Source: an uncultured Paracoccaceae bacterium
GTDB taxonomy: Bacteria > Pseudomonadota > Alphaproteobacteria > Rhodobacterales > Rhodobacteraceae
Length of the DNA: 64,000 nucleotides
Assembly: GCA_947489445.1 (NCBI GenBank)
Contig: CANLDN010000007.1
Span: 1 to 64,000, forward strand
Direction: 5' to 3'
The translations under genes and the position numbers were made by a program. A model generated the notes under the pieces. The model had not been told where the DNA came from, searched no databases, and was given only the letters and a program-made list of their open reading frames with translations. Of the stretch, positions 27,793 through 35,501 are shown in pieces. How positions within the stretch are numbered: position 1 is the stretch's first letter; each line of letters begins with the position of its first letter.

Positions 27793-28146
27793 ATGACTTT
27801 TCCAGAATGGACGAAACCTGGCATCTACGGTGCTTTGGGTGGTGCGATTGCAGTTTCTATCCTCGGCTTTACTTGGGGTGGCTGGATCACGAGCGGCAAC
27901 GCCCAGACCATGGCACAGGACTTGGCAACTGAAGAAGTGACCTTGGCGATGGTCCCGGTGTGCCTCAACAATTCAGCGGCTGATCCACAACGCACAGAGA
28001 AACTCGCAATTCTTCAGGATCTCTCTGGCTTTGGCCGCCGTAATGCAATGATGGAAACAGGGTGGGCGACCCGCCCGGGTTCAGATGCGCCGGACCGTAG
28101 CCTCGCAGACGCTTGCCTGGCGGGGCTTGCGTTAGATGGATCATAA
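27793..28146 (+). CDS. Small membrane-anchored hypothetical protein
   Basis: A 117-residue protein. An N-terminal amphipathic stretch is followed by one transmembrane helix (about 10-28, YGALGGAIAVSILGFTWGG) and a domain with two cysteines (VPVCLNNS and DACLAGL). The ATG at 27793 is preceded by AAAGGATC. Domains of this form (helix, then ATEEVTLAMVPVC) recur in alphaproteobacteria as uncharacterised proteins; I can give no function. It ends 64 bases before the start of the Cys-rich repeat protein. Confidence 0.65.
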   Translation: MTFPEWTKPGIYGALGGAIAVSILGFTWGGWITSGNAQTMAQDLATEEVTLAMVPVCLNNSAADPQRTEKLAILQDLSGFGRRNAMMETGWATRPGSDAPDRSLADACLAGLALDGS

Positions 28147-28210
28147 CTCAAAAGCAGCGCTGCAATTGCCCCAGACAACTTGCGGGACATCTGTGGTGGC
28201 GGACATCCGA

Positions 28211-28963
28211 ATGATTTGGATCTTTTTATTCGGCCCTATTTTCACTCTGCTTGTTTTTGCAATGCCTGCGCTCGCCCAAACCATGCCGGAAAACGCCAGC
28301 GCAAAGAGCTATGGTGACGGTTGGGAATGCAACATCGGGTATCGGCTGGTAGGCGATAACTGTGCAGCCGTTGTGGCACCGGAAGATGCATATGAGACGA
28401 ACCGTACATATGGTCTCGGATGGGAATGTCTTCATGGCTTTCGCAAGGTCAGCGAAGCGGCCTGTGTTGCAGTGGTTGTCCCCGAAGGTGGGTTCCTGGA
28501 CCCGTCTGGCGAACGCTGGCACTGCCTGCGGGGATTTCTCAAAGTCGACGATACTTGCCTAGAGGTCGTCCTGCCCGAAAGCGCCTATCTGGTGGATGGA
28601 ACCTATGGGTCCGCGTGGGAATGCGCACGTGGGTTCGAGAAGATGGGTGACCGTTGCAACGCCATTGCGGTTCCGGTCAACGGATATCTGAACGGTTCTC
28701 GCTATGGTCAACCGTGGACATGCGAACGTGGGTTTTTCGAACAGGACGGTCTGTGCGAGGCCGTCGTCATCCCGGAATTCGCATATTTTGACGATGCAAC
28801 TTACGGTGAGGGATGGAAATGCCAGAGGGGATATGAAGCCTCCGGTACAGGCTGCGAAGTGATCGACATCCCCGCGAACGCCCATCTTGACAGGTCTGGA
28901 AACCGTTGGGAATGCAACAGGAACTTCCAAAAGTCCAAGGGTCTGTGCGTTCTCAATAATTGA
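28211..28963 (+). CDS. Exported cysteine-rich repeat protein (seven W-x-C...C units)
   Basis: A 250-residue protein with a signal peptide (about 1-23, cleavage after PALAQ) followed only by seven tandem units of about 30-34 residues. Each unit has one pair of cysteines in the pattern W-x-C-x2-(G/N)-(F/Y)-x6/7-C, followed in units 1-6 by a hydrophobic tail; most units begin P-x-x-(A/G)-(Y/F) and several carry a YG turn before the tryptophan. Fourteen cysteines, evenly paired, indicate one short disulfide per unit in an extracytoplasmic solenoid or string of mini-domains. No family name is recognised. The start at 28211 places the signal peptide at the N-terminus; an upstream in-frame start at 28136 is unlikely. 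Confidence 0.75.
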   Translation: MIWIFLFGPIFTLLVFAMPALAQTMPENASAKSYGDGWECNIGYRLVGDNCAAVVAPEDAYETNRTYGLGWECLHGFRKVSEAACVAVVVPEGGFLDPSGERWHCLRGFLKVDDTCLEVVLPESAYLVDGTYGSAWECARGFEKMGDRCNAIAVPVNGYLNGSRYGQPWTCERGFFEQDGLCEAVVIPEFAYFDDATYGEGWKCQRGYEASGTGCEVIDIPANAHLDRSGNRWECNRNFQKSKGLCVLNN

Positions 28964-29033
28964 GCGCGTCACACCAAGACGTCCGCCTCAACACCCAGTT
29001 GGGCGACAGTCTCGCCATCAAAAGGAAAATACG

Positions 29034-30224
29034 ATGAAAACCGAAATCCAGTCGGCAGATACCGTTCGCCCTCCCATCAGGGGCGCTCAAGCGCCTCCCA
29101 TGATCAGTGACACACCGACACGATCAACTTCGCTCAATCAGAACCCGACAGCGGTTATCTATTGCGAGGGTAACTTTGCCAGAATTGACGGCAAGACTGC
29201 CAACGGCCTTGTGCGTCATTCAGAGGCCTACCGGATCGTCTCGGTCATCGACAGCAACCACAGCGGCGACAACAGCGGGATGGTTCTTGATGACGCGATC
29301 AACAACATACCAATTCTCAAAAGCCTAGATGCCGCTGTTGCCCACTACACGACCTTACCTGATACTCTTATCTACGGAATGGCCCCCTCGACCGGGCGGC
29401 TTTCAACGGCTGATCGTGGGGTCGTGCTGGATGCAATTGCGCGCGGCATGAATATCGTCAGCGGCTTGCACGAATACCTGAGCGACGACACCGAAATTGC
29501 GCAAGCGGCATTGGCAAGACAGGTAACCATCCGCGACATCCGCAAACCCAAGCTCAGCAAGGACATGCGTCTGTTCGATGGCAGTGTCGCGAATGTTGAT
29601 GCACTGCGCATCGCCGTTCTTGGAACCGATTGCGCCATCGGAAAACGGACGACCGCGACGGTTCTGGCCCGTGCCCTGAACGCAAAGGGCATCAAGACTG
29701 TGCTGGTTGGGACAGGCCAGACGGGTCTGATGCAGGGCGCGAAATATGGTGTAGCCATGGACGCCGTCCCGCCCCAATTCTGCTGTGGCGAACTGGAGGG
29801 CGCGATTGTCGCGGCTTCAGAGGCAGAGCAACCCGATGTCATCTTGATCGAAGGTCAAGGCGCGCTGAGCCATCCTGCGTTCTGCACATCCGCCTTTATC
29901 CTGCGCGGCAGCCAGCCGGACGCCGTCATCCTTCAGCATGCACCCAAACGGGCCCATCGCTGCGATTTCCCCAACATGCCAATGCCCACCCCGGCAAGTG
30001 AGATTGCGTTGATCGAGGCGTTTTCCGATACCAAGGTTATCGGCGTCACAATCAATCACGAAGGTATGTCCGAAGCAGAGATCAAAGACACGATTACAGG
30101 ACAAACAGAGAAACTTGGGCTGCCTGTGACTGACGCACTCAGCCGACCAACGGGACATCTTCTGGCTATGGTCCTCAGCGCGTATCCCGGTTTGCAGCAA
30201 GGGATGCCTGTGGCCGCAATATGA
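29034..30224 (+). CDS. DUF1611 family protein (DgcN-like)
   Basis: A 396-residue DUF1611 protein. An N-terminal Rossmann-like part (about 40-190, with SVIDSNHSGDNSGM) precedes a P-loop domain with the Walker A-like LGTDCAIGKRTT (near residue 203) and VILIEGQGALSHPAF (near 270). Members include DgcN, reported to act with a partner epimerase in D-glutamate breakdown, apparently as an N-acyltransferase. The start is fixed by AAAGGA before 29034. The stop overlaps the racemase gene by four bases, so the two proteins are probably partners in D-amino-acid metabolism. Confidence 0.8.
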   Translation: MKTEIQSADTVRPPIRGAQAPPMISDTPTRSTSLNQNPTAVIYCEGNFARIDGKTANGLVRHSEAYRIVSVIDSNHSGDNSGMVLDDAINNIPILKSLDAAVAHYTTLPDTLIYGMAPSTGRLSTADRGVVLDAIARGMNIVSGLHEYLSDDTEIAQAALARQVTIRDIRKPKLSKDMRLFDGSVANVDALRIAVLGTDCAIGKRTTATVLARALNAKGIKTVLVGTGQTGLMQGAKYGVAMDAVPPQFCCGELEGAIVAASEAEQPDVILIEGQGALSHPAFCTSAFILRGSQPDAVILQHAPKRAHRCDFPNMPMPTPASEIALIEAFSDTKVIGVTINHEGMSEAEIKDTITGQTEKLGLPVTDALSRPTGHLLAMVLSAYPGLQQGMPVAAI

Positions 30225-31342
30225 GCAACCCGCGCATAGAAGTAGATCTTGGCAAGATACGTCACAACACCCGGACGGTTGTTGAGCTGTTGCAGACGCG
30301 CGGCATCCGTGTGACCGGGGTGACCAAAGCCGTTTGTGGACATCCAGCCATCGCCCGAGCCATGATTGACGGTGGCGTTGCGGGCCTCGCCGAGGCGCGT
30401 TTGAGCAATGTGAAGCAGTTGCGCCAGGTCGGAATGACTTGTCCGATAACCTTGATCCGAACACCCATGCTGAGCCAGGTCGATGACGTCGTGCAAGTCT
30501 GTGAGGCGAGCTATAACACTGAGATCGCTGTGATCGCAGCCTTGGCCGCCGCTGCAATCCGGCAAGACACGGTTCACGGCGTCATCCTGATGGTCGAAAT
30601 GGGTGATCTGCGCGAAGGGATCATGCCACAAGATCTTGGCGAAATAGCCCAGCAAGTGGTGGACATGCCCGGTGTGGCGTTGAAAGGCATCGGGGCAAAC
30701 TTCGCTTGTCTGAGCGGCATTATCCCGACGGCCAAAAAGATGCGGGAACTGTCCGTTCTTGCGAATGATGTTGAGGGGCGGTGCGGCCCATACCTCCAGA
30801 CGGTCTCTGGCGGCAACTCTGCAAACCTGCCTTGGGCGCTCGGTGGACATGCGACTGGTCGGATCAATGATCTCAGGCTTGGCGAAGCAATCCTTTTGGG
30901 TGTCGATCCGGTCTCTGGAAATCACATAGGCGGAATGTTCAGAGATGCGTTTACACTGGTCGCCGAAGTCATTGAGACAGACGCCAAGTCTGTGCGCCCG
31001 GTCGTCAGCTTTGCTGATCTCACTTTGCCTAGAATTCACGTTGTCCCAAACACCGCAGAAACCACGCGGTTGATTCTTGCCATTGGACACCAGGATACGG
31101 ACGCGGCTGGGCTTTCAATGCCTCCCGGGAATACATTTATCGGCGCGACAAGCGATCATCTTGTTATTGGCACCAAGCATTCGGCAACCTGCGTCGGATC
31201 AGAAATGCGGTTCCAGATGAATTATGGCGCTTTGATGCGCGCCATGGCCGCCCCCGATATTCAAATAAATGTACGCAATGACCGGCCAGCGCCAAATGCA
31301 CACGATGCCCTTGGCCCAAACAAACATTTGGCACTGGTTTGA
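30221..31342 (+). CDS. Alanine/ornithine racemase-like PLP enzyme (fold type III)
   Basis: A 373-residue barrel-plus-beta-domain PLP enzyme of the YhfX/ornithine racemase group. The cofactor lysine is in GVTKAVCGH (near residue 32), and IEVDLGKIRHN at the N-terminus is the alanine-racemase-like opening. PLP-phosphate and substrate motifs continue in SGGNSANLPWAL and LRLGEAILLG. It racemises an amino acid, the identity of which is not visible. Translationally coupled to the DUF1611 gene, it replaces the enolase-type epimerase DgcA found beside DgcN elsewhere. Confidence 0.8.
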   Translation: MSNPRIEVDLGKIRHNTRTVVELLQTRGIRVTGVTKAVCGHPAIARAMIDGGVAGLAEARLSNVKQLRQVGMTCPITLIRTPMLSQVDDVVQVCEASYNTEIAVIAALAAAAIRQDTVHGVILMVEMGDLREGIMPQDLGEIAQQVVDMPGVALKGIGANFACLSGIIPTAKKMRELSVLANDVEGRCGPYLQTVSGGNSANLPWALGGHATGRINDLRLGEAILLGVDPVSGNHIGGMFRDAFTLVAEVIETDAKSVRPVVSFADLTLPRIHVVPNTAETTRLILAIGHQDTDAAGLSMPPGNTFIGATSDHLVIGTKHSATCVGSEMRFQMNYGALMRAMAAPDIQINVRNDRPAPNAHDALGPNKHLALV

Positions 31343-31390
31343 AAACCTTGTTCCGACATGCCCCGACAAAACAAACGAGGAGAATGCCAA

Positions 31391-31582
31391 TTGGCAAAGC
31401 TAACAAAAACAAGCGTGTTCAAAACGCAAGCTCCCAAGGCGGAAACGCCGATGGACAAGACAACCCGCATCGTCCGGAAGATGGTCGACGAAGAAGCTGA
31501 ACAGCGGCAAGTCAAGATAGACCGTCTTCGCAACGCGCGCCTCGAAAGAGAAGCAAACACACCGACAAAGCCATCGCGGTAG
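31391..31582 (+). CDS. Small charged protein
   Basis: A 63-residue, highly charged, mostly helical protein (MDKTTRIVRKMVDEEAEQ...RLEREANTP). I choose a TTG start at 31391 because GAGGAG lies upstream at normal spacing; an ATG at 31358 in the same frame has no ribosome site. No known function; similar short basic/acidic proteins are widespread in Rhodobacterales. Confidence 0.55.
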   Translation: MAKLTKTSVFKTQAPKAETPMDKTTRIVRKMVDEEAEQRQVKIDRLRNARLEREANTPTKPSR

Positions 31583-31687
31583 TGCATAGGACAGGTTCAC
31601 CCAAGGCCGCCATACCGCGATGACACACTGGTTGCCCACCCATTTTCAAGTTTCAGTGGCGCCGCGACAACCGCGAAGGATTTACCC

Positions 31688-31969
31688 ATGACGCACGCAG
31701 ACGAGAGCGCAACAAAAGTCCATTATATCTGTCAGACATATGTGGAACAGAAGCGTGGGGGTGACGGGCAAGCAAGCCTGAAGATTGGAAAGCAATTTCA
31801 ATATTCAACTGCGTCAGAGGCCCAGAACAGAGCCGAACGGGAAGCCCAATCCGAGGATTGCGCCGGTGCTGATGCCTATATGATTAGTGAGGACCCAAAC
31901 AGTGGTGAAGTCGGATCACCCAGCTTCCTTGTCAGGCTTGGGAATGTCCCGGAATCCGATGATTTTTAG
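31688..31969 (+). CDS. Small hypothetical protein
   Basis: A 93-residue soluble protein with two cysteines (YICQT, EDCAG). HYICQTYVEQK and ALKIGKQFQY-like segments suggest a small beta-containing fold. It has no signal peptide. Uncharacterised; stands alone between the charged protein gene and the convergent VOC gene. Confidence 0.6.
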   Translation: MTHADESATKVHYICQTYVEQKRGGDGQASLKIGKQFQYSTASEAQNRAEREAQSEDCAGADAYMISEDPNSGEVGSPSFLVRLGNVPESDDF

Positions 31970-32057
31970 AATTCTGCAGCCAGCCTCAGCAGCCCACAAA
32001 GCATCTCGAACACGACACACAATGCAGACCTTTTTCGTGTCTGTAGAAAAGATCGCT

Positions 32058-32567
32058 CTATGACAATGGGCCGAGTTGCAAGAGAAGCAACCACTGGCGC
32101 AACCGCAGCTTTGGGCCGCAAACGACAATTTGATGAACCCCTGATGGTTCAGCCAAAGTCTCACTCGGGTGAATGTCCGCGAAGATTTCAATGATGTTAT
32201 TCTCTGGATCCCTGAAGAACAATGTCCTGTGGGTCCAATCCTGGTTCGTAGGTGGTTCGATGACGTCCAAGCCACATTCGACAAGCTTGTCATAGGCGAG
32301 ATCGACATCAGCGGGTGGCACACGAAAGCTGATCTGGATGGAAGCGGATGATGACGGTACGCTCGGTCCATCATAGGCGCGTCCACGCTTTCGTAGGCCA
32401 AGAAACAAGGTCCCAACCCTAAAGAAGATCATTCGCTCGGGAAAGTCCTCTTCTATATGGAAATCAAACAGCTGCTCGTAGAAGGCTTTCATCCTTGCGA
32501 AGTCATGGCAAAGGATGATCACGTAGTCCAAGCTGCGAATGGCTTTGAAGCCGCTGTATTTATTCAT
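32058..32567 (-). CDS. VOC family (glyoxalase/bleomycin resistance-like) protein
   Basis: A 169-residue protein with two beta-alpha-beta-beta-beta modules: LDYVIILCHDFARMKAFYEQLFDF (about 14-37) and, in the second, VDLAYDKLVECGLDVIEPPTN followed by RTLFFRDPENNIIEIFADI. The last glutamate is the usual metal ligand. Such enzymes act on small carbonyl or aromatic compounds. Encoded 12 bases after the RidA-family gene on the same strand, both divergent from a LysR regulator. Confidence 0.82.
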   Translation of the reverse strand: MNKYSGFKAIRSLDYVIILCHDFARMKAFYEQLFDFHIEEDFPERMIFFRVGTLFLGLRKRGRAYDGPSVPSSSASIQISFRVPPADVDLAYDKLVECGLDVIEPPTNQDWTHRTLFFRDPENNIIEIFADIHPSETLAEPSGVHQIVVCGPKLRLRQWLLLLQLGPLS

Positions 32568-32579
32568 GTCCGTTCAACC

Positions 32580-32996
32580 TCAATATTTTGGTTCGTGAAA
32601 GCGGTCGTCGGGAATCACGGCAATTGGCACGACTTCCACCAGTAGGTCTGATGTGATCAGCCCCGCTGCCTGGATTAGAATGCTGACCGGGCCATGCTGC
32701 ATTTGGAGGCGTTCCGCCCTGACCTTCTGGATCGCCGGCATGTCCGCTGGGTCCAGATAGAAGACGGTTAAAGAGACGATATCTTCCAATCGCCCGCCAA
32801 CGGCTTTCAGAATGCTCTCGACATTGTCGAAGCATTGCCTTGCCTGCGCTTCGCAATCGCCCTTGCCAATCACGTTCGCATCTTTGTCCCAGGCCACTTG
32901 TCCGGTCACATGAAGCACGTGGCCTTTCGGCTCGATCACACCATGATGGAAAGGACGACCAAGTTGTGGCCATCCGGTGGGAGGGTTGTATCTGAT
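32580..32996 (-). CDS. RidA/YjgF family protein
   Basis: A 138-residue protein of the RidA (reactive imine deaminase) family; the motifs HVTGQVAWD, QARQCFDNVESILKAVGG and the late LLVEVVPIAVI strand are present. RidA's key arginine (in R-x-C/V near the C-terminus) is not obvious, so it may be a non-canonical member. The ATG at 32996 has GAGGACC nine bases upstream; 33011 is an alternative. First gene of a two-gene unit with the VOC protein. Confidence 0.78.
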   Translation of the reverse strand: MRYNPPTGWPQLGRPFHHGVIEPKGHVLHVTGQVAWDKDANVIGKGDCEAQARQCFDNVESILKAVGGRLEDIVSLTVFYLDPADMPAIQKVRAERLQMQHGPVSILIQAAGLITSDLLVEVVPIAVIPDDRFHEPKY

Positions 32997-33142
32997 CATT
33001 GTGGAGGTCCTCATCCTGACTTTTGGCAAGATTGGAACGAATTGCATCGTGTTACTCAAACGACAAAAAATGAGTACCAGGCTTAGAAAATCTCAGTCTC
33101 TTTCCGAGGGCGTCCATGCTAAGACGCCTCCAAGGAGACACC

Positions 33143-33730
33143 ATGACCTATCGATTTCCATCCTTGAACGGGCTCAAAGCATTTGAGGCAGCGGCGCGGC
33201 ATTTGAGCTTCAAGGCTGCCGCAGCGGAGCTTGGCGTCACGGCCGGTGCCGTCAGCCAGCAGGTCAAGCGATTGGAAATGTCTCTCGGCATCTCTCTCTT
33301 CCGGCGCCTCCCTCAAGGTTTGTTGTTGACGCGGGAAGGCGCTGCTTATCTCCCGGATATCTCGCGCGCTTTCGACGTCCTCACAGACGCCACGGAAGCA
33401 GTTGCTCCAGCTCTCAATGGCCGCAAGCTGAGCATTGGTCTCGACCCGCTCGTTGTTGGGCGGCTTCCAAATGGGTGGCCACGGCATTCGATCGAGTTAG
33501 AACCTTATATCCGGGAAATACGGGTCACCGACGATATTGAACTGATCTGGAACAACGAGCTTGATGCGTTGCTTCTCGCTAGGCAAACCCGACACGGAAG
33601 TCTCTCAGAGCATGCCGTCTGTCCAAATGGCAACTCAGAGCCAATCTATTTTATCACCCGACCTGGTCTGGCTGAATGCCGTCAATCGCGCGCGATCGTC
33701 GAAGCATTGGCGTCCGAGAGCGCAGAGTAA
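33143..33730 (+). CDS. Compact LysR family regulator lacking half of its effector domain
   Basis: A 195-residue protein. The N-terminal winged helix-turn-helix is complete and of the GcvA type (LKAFEAAARHLSFKAAAAELGVTAGAVSQQVKRLE, about 8-42). The effector part runs LSIGLDPLVVGRLP...ELIWNNELDALLL, then passes directly to a C-terminal tail SEPIYFITRPGLAECRQSRAIVEAL. About 90-100 residues of the usual second lobe are missing without any frame break. AAGGAG precedes the start. Divergent from ridA-VOC, its probable target. Confidence 0.78.
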   Translation: MTYRFPSLNGLKAFEAAARHLSFKAAAAELGVTAGAVSQQVKRLEMSLGISLFRRLPQGLLLTREGAAYLPDISRAFDVLTDATEAVAPALNGRKLSIGLDPLVVGRLPNGWPRHSIELEPYIREIRVTDDIELIWNNELDALLLARQTRHGSLSEHAVCPNGNSEPIYFITRPGLAECRQSRAIVEALASESAE

Positions 33731-34122
33731 ACGCGACAAGACGCGTGGTTCGCTGGAATTTGCACGGAGAACGAACATCCGCAATGCAGGCTGCAAGCGC
33801 ATAAATTCGTGTTCCCGTATTGGCTTGCAGCCAACTATGCCTTGGTTGTTGATGCAGGAAGAAACTAACATGGAAGTCAGATGCAACGCTTACGTTCCAC
33901 CATATTTCTTTGTACAGCTTCGACAGCTTGGTATCGTCGCCACCATGGCATTCGGGGTGAATTTGTATTTCGTGACGATAACCCAACCCCGACCGTTTGT
34001 TTGGCACCGTCCGATCATCCTACGTCTATTCACCTTGCATACTCGGTCGTGCTGGTCTCCTCACTTATGTTAATTGTACTAGATTTATAAATTTCGATTG
34101 CGGGCAATAGTGCGCTTATCAG
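33731..34122. other. Intergenic stretch with no supported gene
   Basis: About 390 bases between the LysR gene and the next minus-strand gene, rather A/T-rich at its right end. I see no convincing reading frame, hairpin terminator or repeat. Confidence 0.4.
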
Positions 34123-34983
34123 CTACCGATAGGCCTCACGAATTTCGTCTTCATATCGCTTGTTCCGCACCATCCGAACGGTGTCATAAAACACCAAATC
34201 CATATAGCGCGCAGTGTTAGGTGCATCAGCGCCGTGATTGCCGCCAAACGAGGCATGCAATATCCCCGAACACTTGGCCGGATCGGCATTGTTTGTGTCA
34301 TTGATTTTCCACCAGAGTGAATCATCCGGCGAAGCACTGAAGCCACATGTTTCTTCAAAACCACGCGCGGACAGGCTACCTTCTGCAATCAACCAATACA
34401 TAAAGACGTCAGAATCAGTCTGAACTTCGACACTCGGCGTGCCAAAGCGGTCAATCACGCCATCGCGCAGCCGATCCATATCTGGCTCTGGTGTGTCCTG
34501 ATTAGCAAAAAAATATCTAATATCAATGTGTTCGACCGTATGCCGGGCTGACGGCGTGCTCAAATGCAATACGACATCAACCTTGCTTTCAGATTGCGCA
34601 CCGATGGCGCGGTGCATCCCCGCGAAATGGATTGTATGCGCATACTCATATTCATGCGGAACAGGGGAAGAGAGCAGCTCTGTGCTTTCTTCTTCTAGAA
34701 CGAGCTCTAACCCTTGTTCATACAAGGCGATGCAGGCAGTCACACTCATCATGCCCGTTTTCACATCGATAAGACCGTTCAGCGCGTCCGGGTAATCGTT
34801 TTCCCAATTCTCAAGCATATCGCCCGGCCAATCATCAGGTGTGGCAAACGAACTCATACCAGATATTAACTGGCAGGGCACTGGCCCCCAATCACCATCC
34901 TTTGAACGAAGCTGGTCATATGCAAACCAACCGAGCGGAACACATAACACCAAAAAAAGACCAGCCTTCAACACCTTATTCAT
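34123..34983 (-). CDS. Membrane-anchored or exported hypothetical protein
   Basis: A 286-residue protein with an N-terminal hydrophobic segment (KVLKAGLFLVLCVPLGWFAY, a signal anchor or uncleaved signal) and a large polar domain with four cysteines, among them PCQLISG, TACIALYE and ETCGFSAS. Unknown family. The start at 34983 has GGGG six bases upstream. A GGAAC-N16-GGTT promoter candidate lies 27 bases upstream, so it may belong to the general stress regulon that follows. Confidence 0.65.
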   Translation of the reverse strand: MNKVLKAGLFLVLCVPLGWFAYDQLRSKDGDWGPVPCQLISGMSSFATPDDWPGDMLENWENDYPDALNGLIDVKTGMMSVTACIALYEQGLELVLEEESTELLSSPVPHEYEYAHTIHFAGMHRAIGAQSESKVDVVLHLSTPSARHTVEHIDIRYFFANQDTPEPDMDRLRDGVIDRFGTPSVEVQTDSDVFMYWLIAEGSLSARGFEETCGFSASPDDSLWWKINDTNNADPAKCSGILHASFGGNHGADAPNTARYMDLVFYDTVRMVRNKRYEDEIREAYR

Positions 34984-35009
34984 ATGAACCCCATTCAATT
35001 CTTTGAAAA

Positions 35010-35034
35010 AACCTAGCTATCACTGCACGGTTCC
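35010..35034 (-). promoter_or_regulatory. Candidate EcfG promoter for the 34123-34983 gene
   Basis: Read on the minus strand: GGAAC, 16-base spacer, GGTT. The -10 element is 27 bases before the start codon. Confidence 0.5.
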
Positions 35035-35241
35035 AATCAATAGCCAAAGCCCGCTTGCGTACAACTTCCGCTCGCGAGGCACGAGGCGACTTCTTCAACT
35101 TCCAAATTTGTCACCGACAATATGATGCTAGATCCGCACAGGCCCGAAAACACCGATAATTGCCCGGTCGATGGGGCGCGGTCAAACACGACCAAATAGG
35201 ACACTCCGACAATCGGATGCCCAAGGCCATTGCACCAGATT

Positions 35242-35491
35242 TCATGGGTACATGCGACGACGTACTTCTGTGGGTGGCATCGTCATCGGGCCCTCGACAG
35301 CGCAGGGGTAGAAGAAGGATTTGCCGTTCCGCTTGATATCAATGCGTCCCTCAAAGGTGGCATTCGCTGGGTTGTACCAAACATCGTTGATGTCGATCGT
35401 CGTATCGGCCTCCTTAATTTCAATAGGACCGCCATCCCTTTATGTTCACGGTGCCGCCATTCGTCGAGATGTTAACGATCAACGTTGACAA
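35242..35491 (-). pseudogene. Small frameshifted gene of unknown family
   Basis: On the minus strand a coding pattern can be read from a TTG at 35491 (AGGA upstream) as STLIVNISTNGGTVNIK, and then, after a one-base shift near 35430, as DGGPIEIKEADTTIDIND through RIDIKRNGKSFFYPCAVEGP to a TGA at 35242. Total length is 83 codons plus one base. Both halves read as one coherent beta-rich protein, which suggests a recent single-base indel or a sequencing error. It lies just downstream of the MATE gene on the same strand. Confidence 0.4.
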
Positions 35492-35501
35492 AGGTTCTGT
35501 C

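Noticed and set aside
23235..28000. Genomic island with att sites around the integrase relic
   Set aside because: No tRNA gene or flanking direct repeats were found by reading; the recombinase is of plasmid-resolution type.
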